Made by a program: the position numbers and the translations under genes
Part shown: positions 8,236 through 16,263 of the stretch, one piece after another
How positions within the stretch are numbered: position 1 is the stretch's first letter
How the letters are laid out: the number at the start of each line of letters is the position of its first letter
NCBI RefSeq assembly: GCF_004295645.1
Contig: NZ_CP034752.1
Location: forward strand, 4,372,001-4,436,000
Source: Limnobaculum zhutongyuii
GTDB lineage: Bacteria > Pseudomonadota > Gammaproteobacteria > Enterobacterales > Enterobacteriaceae
Direction of reading: 5' to 3'
Length of the DNA stretch: 64,000 bases
The notes under the pieces: model-generated
Database searches by the model: none
Seen by the model: only the letters and a program-made list of their open reading frames with translations
Told to the model about the DNA's origin: nothing

Positions 8236-8910
8236 CTAAAAAGTGTAAGCCACCATCAATCCGGCACCCGGTTCGGTTTTGCGCCTTATCAGCGGCCCTT
8301 TTGATGCGTCTCTCAGCAGTTGAGCGACCCCGGCTTTGGTCGTGAGCGACCAGCCGTCAGTTCCACCATATCGCCAGCTCAACTCGGTACTAACGGCATA
8401 GATACCGGCTCTGGGCTTATAATCTTTTAGGCCAGTCTTTTCCGACTGTCGTGAAGTGACGCCATAGTAAGTTTGCATGTACTTACTATCGGCAAAGTGA
8501 GTGGCAATATTCCAGCCAATTTGATGTTGGTCAGTCTGTAGCAACGATGCATCCATACCAAGCTGCATGGAATTACCATTTTTATCTTCCGTCAGGGGAA
8601 GATTCATTTGGGCATTAACACTCAGGTAGTCGGTTAACCTGTAACCCAGCCCCACATCGGCAACCATAGAGGCTTTAACATTCCCCATTCCTTTCAGGGT
8701 GCCTTTTTTATCCTGACTATCACGCAGATCTTTGCTTTTACGCTCTGGCCGATAGTTAAGTGAAGCGCTGTAGTCAAAATTGCCAATGTCGCCCCGATAA
8801 CCAATGCCTCTCAACGTGCTGGCAAACAGACCGTTTTCCATCTGATAGTCAAATACCGGCAATACGATTGGCATGAATCTCCATCTCAGCAATAACTGAG
8901 ATGGGTTCAT
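8236..8910 (-). pseudogene. MipA/OmpV-family outer-membrane protein, 5'-truncated
   Basis: The frame encodes about 210 residues of a MipA/OmpV beta-barrel, from the 'MPIVLPVFDY...GLFASTLRGIGYRG' region to the terminal strand ending in TF (VAYTF). The first 12 residues (MNPSQLLLRWRF) do not belong to the family, and the signal peptide and first strands, about 45-50 residues, are missing, so the product could not reach the outer membrane. The break falls where the prophage tail genes also stop, which suggests one deletion removed both ends. Confidence 0.75.
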
Positions 8911-8976
8911 TCATTAAATCCAGGGGGTTAATCTTGAAAAAATAGGCCAGGTTATATACTCGGGTAATGAGTGAAG
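8911..8976. other. Junction between truncated MipA gene and prophage tail genes
   Basis: 66 bases without coding sense, lying between the 5'-truncated MipA/OmpV gene and the last surviving tail gene. No copy of the selC 3' end and no insertion-sequence ends are seen here, so it looks like a deletion scar and not an attachment site. Confidence 0.5.
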
Positions 8977-9252
8977 TTACGTCCCCGAGCCCGTAAAAAA
9001 AGGAATTACCGCCATACAGATAGCTGTGATATCAGGTGGATCCAGTTGATCTACCGCAGATGGCGGTATTCCTGCTAACGCAGGTAAATAGTTTAATACC
9101 GCGTTGGCATTAATAGACATCGCCCCGTCAGTTTGAAATATCAGAGGTATACCATTTTTACGGATATCCGGTACGGATGGAGCCTTTAAATTCAATTCGT
9201 TAAGCTCTTCACCATGTGCTTTAATTGGTTTACTAAGAGGAACAGTAATCAT
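8977..9252 (-). CDS. Tail assembly chaperone (Mu gp41-like)
   Basis: 91 residues beginning MITVPLSKPIKAHGEELNEL, the typical opening of Mu gp41 / Phage_TAC_7 proteins, and ending in the usual 'I..FF.GSG' helix end. Such chaperones bind the tape measure protein while the tail tube is built; the tape measure gene that should follow is absent. Its start overlaps the end of the tail-tube gene by four bases (ATGA-type coupling). Confidence 0.82.
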   Translation of the reverse strand: MITVPLSKPIKAHGEELNELNLKAPSVPDIRKNGIPLIFQTDGAMSINANAVLNYLPALAGIPPSAVDQLDPPDITAICMAVIPFFTGSGT

Positions 9253-9605
9253 TGATAAAACCCTTCTTGTCCGTGAAATTCCATATCAACTGTACCTTCT
9301 TCCGCATTATGGTTTGCTTCACCATGCAGCCAGGCATTTGATAAAACGTAAACCCGACCAGTTGCCAGCTCTGATGTAATCGTCATCGCATCAGAGCTGG
9401 TCAGCTTATCAATCGGAAAATCTTCGGGAACTTTAAACGTCCCCTTGGTGTATGGGGCCCGGTGTGTTTCTTTATAATCAACAGAGCCATCTAAACCAAC
9501 TACATCATCTTTAACAGAGGTATTCATGGGCACTTCAATACCGCCAGTTAAAGAAAGCTGGTATCCATCCACTTTAAAATAAGTCGTACCGCCAATCTTA
9601 GCCAT
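9249..9605 (-). CDS. Tail tube protein (Mu gpM-like)
   Basis: 118 residues of the Mu/SfV tail-tube family: MAKIGGTTYFKVDGYQLSLT at the start, a beta-rich core containing PMNTSVKDDVVGLDGSVDYK, and the terminal 'EEGTVDMEFHGQEGFYQ'. It forms the inner tube of a contractile tail. It begins directly after the sheath stop and overlaps the chaperone gene downstream. Confidence 0.88.
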   Translation of the reverse strand: MAKIGGTTYFKVDGYQLSLTGGIEVPMNTSVKDDVVGLDGSVDYKETHRAPYTKGTFKVPEDFPIDKLTSSDAMTITSELATGRVYVLSNAWLHGEANHNAEEGTVDMEFHGQEGFYQ

Positions 9606-11101
9606 TATGCGGCCTCCTTATACTGCAGTCGGAATTGGTTAATCAGCGCAAACACCCGCAACTGATTGACATAATCAGGCGGGAACAAAACATCAAGACG
9701 GTTTGGGTTGTCAGCATTACGCTCAACAATCAGGTATTGTTTAAACAATTCAAAATTTTCAACAATCCCTGCCCGTTCCAGCTCTTTATATACCGCGCAC
9801 AGTTCACCTTTGATAACCTTGGGTGTCACTATCGCCTGACCGGGACCAAAACGGGTACCGTCATTTGCTAACTTATGCCGTCCATATTTTGAAGTAATCA
9901 CTGATTTCAGGCGGCGTAAAACATAAGCGCTGGTATGTAAGGTTTCACTATCAAAATAGCTGTTGTCGGATACACCATAGGCGTTACGCTGATAGGTTGT
10001 GATATCGCGCTGAATACGCAATGTATTTCCTTCTGCATACGCCGTACCAATGCCATGAGTTAACAGTGATTGTTGTTCCGGCAACGCAAAGCACTTCCCT
10101 TTCACGGCAGGTAAAGCACCGTTTAACACCCCCGTCTGTGTTGGTCTGGCGGGATCATTGCGAATAAATACCGCATTACGAGCCACACGAATAGCGGTCA
10201 ATTCATCCGCAGCCGTTTGAATATCAGACTCATAGCCTGCCACACTCAGGTGCGGATCATTGAGTGTTGAACCAAATGCGACAAGGTTTGAAAGATCGCT
10301 AATTCTGGCAGTATAGACATGACCATAAAGTTGGCGGGCATAACTCCAGCGCCCGGTGTCATCGTTCATTTCTGCGCCCATTAGTGCCAACGTTGCAGCA
10401 TCATTGAATGGTAACCCAATAAAATCAAAGGGTTCATCACCCATGGTGGCAATGACCGCCGTTAAGTCCGGAACGCCCACGCCACCAGACATCACCTGAA
10501 TGGCGATATTGACGCCTGATGGCGTTTCTTCTCCACCGACCGTACCACGGTAGTTGACAGAAACCGGTAATTCATTACCACTAATGCCTTTATTTTTAGC
10601 CGTTAACGTTACTTTTCCGGCCTCTGCCTGTGCCGTTACAGCCACATCTAAATTCGCATTCACTGTCGCAGCAATAGAAGCAGCAACCGCTGTTGCCTCA
10701 TCCTGAGCCACCACCGGAACACTAACGCGGACAGAACTGATATAAAGCGAAATAACGCCCGCGCTAAGCGCTGTCCCGGTAATGGTTATTTCACCCGTAG
10801 CAGCTTCTTCTGATGCTGTTTCAGGTACAGCAATCACCCATACCTCGCCGAACGGATCAACATTACGGTACCCTTCAACCATCCGTGCTAACTGGCTACC
10901 GCGACCAGCCAGCTTCTTGGCACGATCAGCGGATGGCATGATGGTTAATGTATTTGGTTCAATGCTTGAGTCAGACAAAGCATGACCGATAAGAAGAACT
11001 GGACTGCTATCCTGACTGGTATTTGCCGCGCTGTTGTCCATTTCTGCAAAAAACAACGGCACCTGAATATCAGCTGGAACGGTATTAAAGCTCATTGACA
11101 T
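9605..11101 (-). CDS. Contractile tail sheath protein (Mu gpL-like)
   Basis: 498 residues, the normal size for Mu-type sheaths. It starts MSMSFNTVPADIQVPLFFAE and contains the characteristic 'ADRAKKLAGRGSQLARMVEG' block near residue 60 and the C-terminal LRVFALINQFRLQYKEA. It marks the phage as a myovirus. The gene lies between DUF2635, which it overlaps by 17 bases, and the tail tube. Confidence 0.93.
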   Translation of the reverse strand: MSMSFNTVPADIQVPLFFAEMDNSAANTSQDSSPVLLIGHALSDSSIEPNTLTIMPSADRAKKLAGRGSQLARMVEGYRNVDPFGEVWVIAVPETASEEAATGEITITGTALSAGVISLYISSVRVSVPVVAQDEATAVAASIAATVNANLDVAVTAQAEAGKVTLTAKNKGISGNELPVSVNYRGTVGGEETPSGVNIAIQVMSGGVGVPDLTAVIATMGDEPFDFIGLPFNDAATLALMGAEMNDDTGRWSYARQLYGHVYTARISDLSNLVAFGSTLNDPHLSVAGYESDIQTAADELTAIRVARNAVFIRNDPARPTQTGVLNGALPAVKGKCFALPEQQSLLTHGIGTAYAEGNTLRIQRDITTYQRNAYGVSDNSYFDSETLHTSAYVLRRLKSVITSKYGRHKLANDGTRFGPGQAIVTPKVIKGELCAVYKELERAGIVENFELFKQYLIVERNADNPNRLDVLFPPDYVNQLRVFALINQFRLQYKEAA

Positions 11102-11255
11102 GCTTTTTCACCTTTACTTTTTTTTCAATAACATCACCCGCCGCGATCCGACGGTACCAATATCCATTCGGGGTCACATTCCGCCCTTTTTCAGGCAAAA
11201 GATCCCCCAGGGCAGGATCGGGAACCGACCGCCCTTTTACAGGAATTACATGCAT
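11085..11255 (-). CDS. DUF2635 family small tail-cluster protein
   Basis: 56 residues starting MHVIPVKGRSVPDPALGDLL and including GYWYRRIAAGDVIE, the pattern of DUF2635 (Mu gp38-like) proteins that lie immediately upstream of sheath genes in Mu- and SfV-type tails. Its 3' end overlaps the sheath start. Role in the particle unknown. The RBS is weak (ACGAG), consistent with translational coupling. Confidence 0.8.
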   Translation of the reverse strand: MHVIPVKGRSVPDPALGDLLPEKGRNVTPNGYWYRRIAAGDVIEKKVKVKKHVNEL

Positions 11256-11259
11256 GTTT

Positions 11260-11823
11260 TTACTCGTTTAATAGAATTTGAAGAGGAAAATCAATATGTC
11301 CATCGGGCTGTTGATCTTCATGAACAATCAAATCAATGCCCCCCAGCACTTCACTAAATTCTTTTAGTTGCTGCAGGTCATCCCATTGTCGGGTTTCTTC
11401 TGCTGATATTTCACGGCGAGCTGAAAACTCAAACTGGTAATACAACATGCTACGATTCATATCCAGCAAATTACCGCCGTCATACTGAATAGGATCGTAA
11501 CAATCATCTACCTGCCAGCCTAGTAACGCCTTCCATAGCTCATTGCGGATGTCATGAACAGCATCATGGCTGGACTTTTGCCCGCGCTCATCAGACTGAT
11601 TATCAATAATGACAATAACAGCAAAGCCATCTGTTATATTCTGCCAATAGTCAGTTTGAGATTTATTATCTTCGGCATTGTCATCCAGAGGGATAACATA
11701 AGCTGCTGGCAACTTCATTTTTGCAGTGTCGGGAAGGGGTTTAAATTCAGCTGCGCCTGAAACCCGGCTTTCAAACACAGGACAACGCAGCCGAAGTGCG
11801 GCGATAATTAATGAAAGTTTCAT
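11260..11823 (-). CDS. Mu gp37-like tail terminator/completion protein
   Basis: 187 residues resembling the Mu gp37 family: MKLSLIIAALRLRCPVFESR at the N-terminus, a middle strand (GFAVIVIIDNQSDERGQ) and a C-terminal half ending DFPLQILLNE. Position between connector and sheath genes fits a protein that caps the tail tube and joins it to the head. Overlaps the next gene upstream by four bases. Confidence 0.72.
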   Translation of the reverse strand: MKLSLIIAALRLRCPVFESRVSGAAEFKPLPDTAKMKLPAAYVIPLDDNAEDNKSQTDYWQNITDGFAVIVIIDNQSDERGQKSSHDAVHDIRNELWKALLGWQVDDCYDPIQYDGGNLLDMNRSMLYYQFEFSARREISAEETRQWDDLQQLKEFSEVLGGIDLIVHEDQQPDGHIDFPLQILLNE

Positions 11824-12338
11824 TTTTTAACTGGCCTCAATGAATCTTGAAGAGCTTTAAATAACACCGCCTCGACCCATGCCCGGCGATTTAACAGCGC
11901 CACTTCCATAAAATTCTTACGCGGTTCAATCTTCCACCCCTGACCACCACTCGCCCCTTTGTGATGCTTGCGGCGGCGTTTAGCGCCACGACGAACACCG
12001 TAATAAAGAAACGCAGGATAGAAATCACCTTTAATGGGGCGACTGGCCTTCCCATTTTTCTGATTAGGCGCAACCTTAGCCATAAATCCCAGTCGTCGGG
12101 ATGAGGCTCGGGGTACATAGTACCCAATAGATTTAGATAATTTACCCGTTCTAAATCCAGGTATTTCCCCAGCACGTGAGACGGCACGACGAGCCAGTTG
12201 CCTGCGTGCCTCTTTCATTACACTTTGACCAGAAGCAATAAATGCTTTCCTGACTCTTGCCCTGATAAATCTGAACTCAGGATCTTTAGGGAAATCAACG
12301 TGCAGATAAAGACCCGTATTAGAATCCTCTATCGCCAT
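11820..12338 (-). CDS. Head-tail joining / minor tail protein (HK97 gp10-like)
   Basis: 172 residues, very basic (long Arg/Lys-rich stretches such as GVRRGAKRRRKHHKG). The N-terminal helix 'RKAFIASGQSVMKEARRQLA' and the 'FYPAFLYYGVRRG' block match HK97-gp10-type neck proteins. Lies between the head-closure gene and the gp37-like gene, overlapping both slightly, as in a tightly packed morphogenesis operon. Confidence 0.7.
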   Translation of the reverse strand: MAIEDSNTGLYLHVDFPKDPEFRFIRARVRKAFIASGQSVMKEARRQLARRAVSRAGEIPGFRTGKLSKSIGYYVPRASSRRLGFMAKVAPNQKNGKASRPIKGDFYPAFLYYGVRRGAKRRRKHHKGASGGQGWKIEPRKNFMEVALLNRRAWVEAVLFKALQDSLRPVKK

Positions 12339-12693
12339 ATAACTCCTCCACGTTCACGACAAGAAATCGCTTTTTTCCGTTCAAATCAGTCACACCTTTA
12401 ACCCGATAGCTAACACCACCGATCACGGCCTCACTGTCTGTATCGATATCCGTTCTGAACCGGATTAATATCTTATGGGTAATCGCGTTATCTATCTGAG
12501 TAGAGCCAATACGAACAGACTCACCAACCGGAGCCAGTCTCCCCCATGTACTACAAATATCCTGATAAACAGCAGTCGTACCAAAATCATCAGCAGGGAG
12601 GTCTTCTCGGTTCCGGAAAGTAATCCACTTATCCAGCTCCCCTATCTTTGGGTTTCTGAAATTCCCGGTTATCTCCATTAAACGTCTTTTCAT
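12319..12693 (-). CDS. Phage head closure protein
   Basis: 124 residues; 'GELDKWITFRNREDLPADDFG', a W in 'STWGRLAPVGESV' and the C-terminal 'GVSYRVKGVTDLNGKKRFLVVNVEEL' are the signature of the SPP1 gp16-like head-tail adaptor family, which seals the portal after packaging. Start codon overlaps the stop of the upstream connector gene (ATGA). Confidence 0.82.
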   Translation of the reverse strand: MKRRLMEITGNFRNPKIGELDKWITFRNREDLPADDFGTTAVYQDICSTWGRLAPVGESVRIGSTQIDNAITHKILIRFRTDIDTDSEAVIGGVSYRVKGVTDLNGKKRFLVVNVEELYGDRGF

Positions 12694-13004
12694 AATGGAA
12701 TAAACCTGTAAGGATCGATGATAAAATTAAACCCCATAGGAACTTCGGTTTGATCAAAATCCCCGACAGCGGTTCTGTTTTCATACCAATGACCGACTAA
12801 CAGAAGAGCAGCTAATTTAATGTCTTCCTGAAACAACAATCCATCCAGATCGGTTTCCGGTACTTCTGTTTTGTAGAGGTGACGATTAGTCCGTGTTTCG
12901 ATACGTTTTATCGCCGCCTTTCCTATCAGTTCCAGAAAATCATCCTCAACGGTATAGTCTGCATCAATACGGCACTGAATCTTTATTTCTTTGAGTGTCA
13001 GCAT
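12690..13004 (-). CDS. Head-tail connector protein (gp6-like)
   Basis: 104 residues starting MLTLKEIKIQCRIDADYTVE and containing 'DIKLAALLLVGHWYENRTAV', the typical Phage_gp6-like connector pattern (helix bundle forming a ring under the portal). Lies downstream of the capsid gene and overlaps the head closure gene by four bases. Confidence 0.85.
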   Translation of the reverse strand: MLTLKEIKIQCRIDADYTVEDDFLELIGKAAIKRIETRTNRHLYKTEVPETDLDGLLFQEDIKLAALLLVGHWYENRTAVGDFDQTEVPMGFNFIIDPYRFIPL

Positions 13005-13090
13005 TGGTGCTCCTCAAAGTAAAAGCCCGCAACACTGAATTACGGGCATAAAAAAACCGCTTACGCGGCATCACTGGCTACATGAAAAAG

Positions 13091-14299
13091 TTATTTACTG
13101 GCCGGACCTACCAGAGCTTTAATGGCCGCAACATCTTCCAACACACAGTCAAAGCGGTGGAATGCTAAAAACGCCGTCTGATCAAAGTCAGCATAACGCT
13201 CAACCAAGCGTTTTAATGTCATATAGGCAATACGTCGCAAAATAAAGCGGTTAAAATCACCACAATACATAAACTTATTGCCGGCACCGATATCAGCAAT
13301 GGCCTGATCAATGACATAAGGAGTATGTAACACCGATGCTGGAGCAGCACCAACTATATCGGGTAACCACAATGGGCGCCCCTGAGCATCAACCATTTCA
13401 CTAATGACCTTCAGAGTGGAATCATTAAATGCCAGTCTGAAGTTTGGTCCATTACGATACGCAGGATCAATACTATGTTTTAAAGCATTAATATCCAGCC
13501 ATGATAATGTTAATGCCTTTGCTGTAGTAGCTCCGGTTACCGATGCCGCCAGTCCTTTTGGTTGCAATGGTGTTCCTGCCCCTGTTCCATTAACAAGATA
13601 CTTAGCTTCCCCACGCCCGATACGCTGGGCAATTCGACCTGCAAGATAGGCTTCAATATCAATGCCGCTATCTTGTAAAAGTTCGTTAGACACCCGAATA
13701 ATTTTAGACGATAACTTTTTGGCACCTAAAGTTGCGCCACCAAATTCAACATCTTCTTCCGTTGTTTGAGTGTTTTCACCCAGCAACTCACCTTCTTCTG
13801 CCGTACCGTCAGACGTTGCCCAGGGAATATCCTGACCATTTGAAGTTGTTAAAATTTGCGCTACTGATGCAATTCCACCGTAGGCTTTCATTGAATCAAT
13901 AACTTTATTCAACATTTGAGTTGGCACAGTGTAACCACCAGCCTCGTTAGGCGATACGCCTTGAGCTCGTAACTCTTTGACAGCGTTACGCTCTTCATTG
14001 GTTAGCTCCCCCATACCGTGACGCAGAAACTTATCAAAAGCTGCAGCTCTAACTTCCTGCTCATTGTTTTGCTGACGCTGTTCCGGCTCTTGTTTCTTAA
14101 CAGCGATATCATCCAGCTGCCTTAACTCTTCCTCTCGCTGGATCTGTTCATCAAGTTGATCAAGTTGAGTTTTGGCATCATTCCAACTTTTACGCTGTTC
14201 TTCTGTCCAGACACTTTCACCAATAGAATCGTGAAGCGCTCGCATTTCTTTGGCGATCGTCTGGCGTTTTTGCTGCATTTCATGAAATTTTAATGACAT
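13091..14299 (-). CDS. HK97-family major capsid protein
   Basis: 402 residues. Residues 1-100 are a coiled-coil scaffolding (delta) domain rich in Gln and Glu, to be removed by the prohead protease. The capsid fold follows, with 'AGGYTVPTQMLNKVIDSM' and a C-terminal 'FDQTAFLAFHRFDCVLEDVAAIKALVG'. Located between protease and connector genes, as usual in HK97- and SfV-type heads. Confidence 0.93.
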   Translation of the reverse strand: MSLKFHEMQQKRQTIAKEMRALHDSIGESVWTEEQRKSWNDAKTQLDQLDEQIQREEELRQLDDIAVKKQEPEQRQQNNEQEVRAAAFDKFLRHGMGELTNEERNAVKELRAQGVSPNEAGGYTVPTQMLNKVIDSMKAYGGIASVAQILTTSNGQDIPWATSDGTAEEGELLGENTQTTEEDVEFGGATLGAKKLSSKIIRVSNELLQDSGIDIEAYLAGRIAQRIGRGEAKYLVNGTGAGTPLQPKGLAASVTGATTAKALTLSWLDINALKHSIDPAYRNGPNFRLAFNDSTLKVISEMVDAQGRPLWLPDIVGAAPASVLHTPYVIDQAIADIGAGNKFMYCGDFNRFILRRIAYMTLKRLVERYADFDQTAFLAFHRFDCVLEDVAAIKALVGPASK

Positions 14300-14308
14300 C
14301 TTAAATCC

Positions 14309-14908
14309 TTACTTATTAATAAGTTGTAACAAGCGCTCACGCGCCATTCTTTGATTAATGGCTTGTTGAATAGCTCCACTATCGCGAGCTTCTTGCCATG
14401 CTTTCATTGAACGCACACCAGAATCAGCCTCCTGGTATGCGGGATAAGTCACCGGTGATACATCAAATAGACGGGAAACCTTGGTAATCTCCCGAATAAC
14501 AATCCCTTCATCATCTTCATACCAATGCTCACCATCGCGACCAACACGAAAAGCAAAAGATGACTGGTTGATATCACCGCGGATCATTGGTGCAATCACT
14601 AAATCGCGTATAGTTTGAGTATCCGGTGCCGTTATGTCATAACGTAAACCATGCTCATCAACAGATAGTGATAAGGTTCCAGCAGCACGGCGACCTAAGA
14701 TAAAATTAGGGTCATGGTTAAATAACCCGCGCACATCATCATTCAGCACGTTATCAAAAGCGCCAGGCTTAATAATTTCACGAAAACCCCACATCGCTTC
14801 AGAGCGGGAATTAAAAACGGAGCCATATCCGATAATTCGTGTAGGCTCCGCTTCTCGCTGCTCTGCTCTTACTTCCCCGCTATAACATCGGGTTTCTCTT
14901 TCACTCAT
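14309..14908 (-). CDS. HK97-family prohead protease
   Basis: 199 residues from the ATG at 14908, chosen because GGGGAG lies just upstream and the longer frame adds only non-family residues. Catalytic His65 in LFNHDPN and the Ser of NQSSFAF (about residues 116-117) are present. It cleaves the delta domain off the capsid protein during prohead maturation. The start overlaps the portal stop (ATGAGTGA). Confidence 0.9.
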   Translation of the reverse strand: MSERETRCYSGEVRAEQREAEPTRIIGYGSVFNSRSEAMWGFREIIKPGAFDNVLNDDVRGLFNHDPNFILGRRAAGTLSLSVDEHGLRYDITAPDTQTIRDLVIAPMIRGDINQSSFAFRVGRDGEHWYEDDEGIVIREITKVSRLFDVSPVTYPAYQEADSGVRSMKAWQEARDSGAIQQAINQRMARERLLQLINK

Positions 14909-16112
14909 CAGGCTCCCCTTCTTCTTTATCACCTTTAATCGGTGTCGCTGCATTAACGCTCACCAGCATTTTGTCCAGGCCTTCTACCGGATTCATATCT
15001 TCGAATGCTCTGACTTCATTTCGGCTCATCCAGCCATCGGTAACAGCATAATGATAAAACTCAGCCCGTTCCTTTGGCGTTCCGCGTAAAAGCCCGGCAA
15101 GATTAAAACGCACATAATACCCGGCAGCCAACTTTGCTCTGGTGAACAATCGCCGGTTTAGCTCTTGTTCCCAATTTGCCACCCAGGGCATGATGGTATA
15201 TCTGACAAACTGAATGGCCTGCTCTGAAATATTACTGAATGTCGCTTTTTCCAGATCGTTAATCATATGAGCCGGCACATTAAAAATACCGGCAATCATT
15301 GACCTGTTCAGTTTCAGCATATCGATCAGTTGAGCATCGACCGGTGATACCGTCAGAGCCTTATAATCAAGTTCAGCAGGAAGCAATAACGTTTTATTCT
15401 CTTCACCCCGTAAAGCTAATGAAGCCTTCTGCCACATCTTTTTAAGACGTTCCCAGCCATCAGATTTAATTTCACCTTTAACAGAAACAATTCCTGCCGG
15501 ACGAGCGTTACCACTAAAAAAGGTATTCGTGTATTTTTGCCCGCTCATCCCCATGCCAATTGTCTCAGCATGCTGGAGTATCGGGCTTAACCCCATCTTT
15601 TGGGTGTTCCCAAGCGCCCGAATATGAATCATGTCATCAACCGGAATGGAAAACGCCCCCTCATCGTTATATACACCGTAGGTATAACGGTTAGCCGTTT
15701 TTATTAGTGTGGTTTCCCATGGCATGCAGGCATCAAGCCCCGTAACTTCTCCACGCTTAGATCTTACAACTTTCGTATAGCCATTCCCCCAGCCTAATAT
15801 GTGTCGCTGTTTAAGTTCTCGCCATTTGTAACTGGTCTGCCACATATTAGGTTCATCATGGATCAAATAGAAAACAGGGTGATCACGAGCTACGTTAACC
15901 CTATCTCCATCCTTTCTCATTACATGCAACGGCATCTGCGCAACGTTGGATGAAAGAACATAAATACAGGCATATACCGCTGCCAGCTTCATTGATGTTT
16001 CTGGCGTTACATAAACATCACTTTTAAATACGCCATCAGAATCAAAAGAATCAGCTGTAATAGGAACAGAAGGATTCTCCAGTGGATCGCTACGAAAAAT
16101 AGCTTCAAGCAC
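14901..16112 (-). CDS. Phage portal protein (HK97 family)
   Basis: 403 residues from a GTG at 16112, which has GGAGGGG five bases upstream; the frame stays open for 26 more codons but these overlap a separate membrane-protein gene. Family hallmarks: 'KLAAVYACIYVLSSNVAQMP' near residue 40, 'GVYNDEG', 'SGNARPAGIVSVKG', and the C-terminal helix 'MSRNEVRAFEDMNPVEG'. It forms the dodecameric DNA channel of the head. Confidence 0.92.
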   Translation of the reverse strand: MLEAIFRSDPLENPSVPITADSFDSDGVFKSDVYVTPETSMKLAAVYACIYVLSSNVAQMPLHVMRKDGDRVNVARDHPVFYLIHDEPNMWQTSYKWRELKQRHILGWGNGYTKVVRSKRGEVTGLDACMPWETTLIKTANRYTYGVYNDEGAFSIPVDDMIHIRALGNTQKMGLSPILQHAETIGMGMSGQKYTNTFFSGNARPAGIVSVKGEIKSDGWERLKKMWQKASLALRGEENKTLLLPAELDYKALTVSPVDAQLIDMLKLNRSMIAGIFNVPAHMINDLEKATFSNISEQAIQFVRYTIMPWVANWEQELNRRLFTRAKLAAGYYVRFNLAGLLRGTPKERAEFYHYAVTDGWMSRNEVRAFEDMNPVEGLDKMLVSVNAATPIKGDKEEGEPDE

Positions 16113-16263
16113 GTTTACCCCTCCACGCAGCCAGTAATGCAAATGCAAGCAAACCACTACCAGCAATCTGCAATGCTGTAGCCAGCCCAAATTGGAGGTA
16201 GATACCAGTCACCAGCAGACTGAAACCAGCCAACACAATTAAATCAATTAGTAGTGTTTTCAT
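16105..16263 (-). CDS. 52-residue two-helix membrane protein in the head operon
   Basis: Starts MKTLLIDLIVLAGFSLLVTG; two hydrophobic helices (about residues 4-25 and 31-45) and a positive tail (WRGKRA). The ATG overlaps the stop of terL (ATGA) and the gene ends eight bases inside portal, so translation is coupled. Small membrane proteins occur at this spot in several HK97-type phages; function unknown. Confidence 0.7.
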   Translation of the reverse strand: MKTLLIDLIVLAGFSLLVTGIYLQFGLATALQIAGSGLLAFALLAAWRGKRA

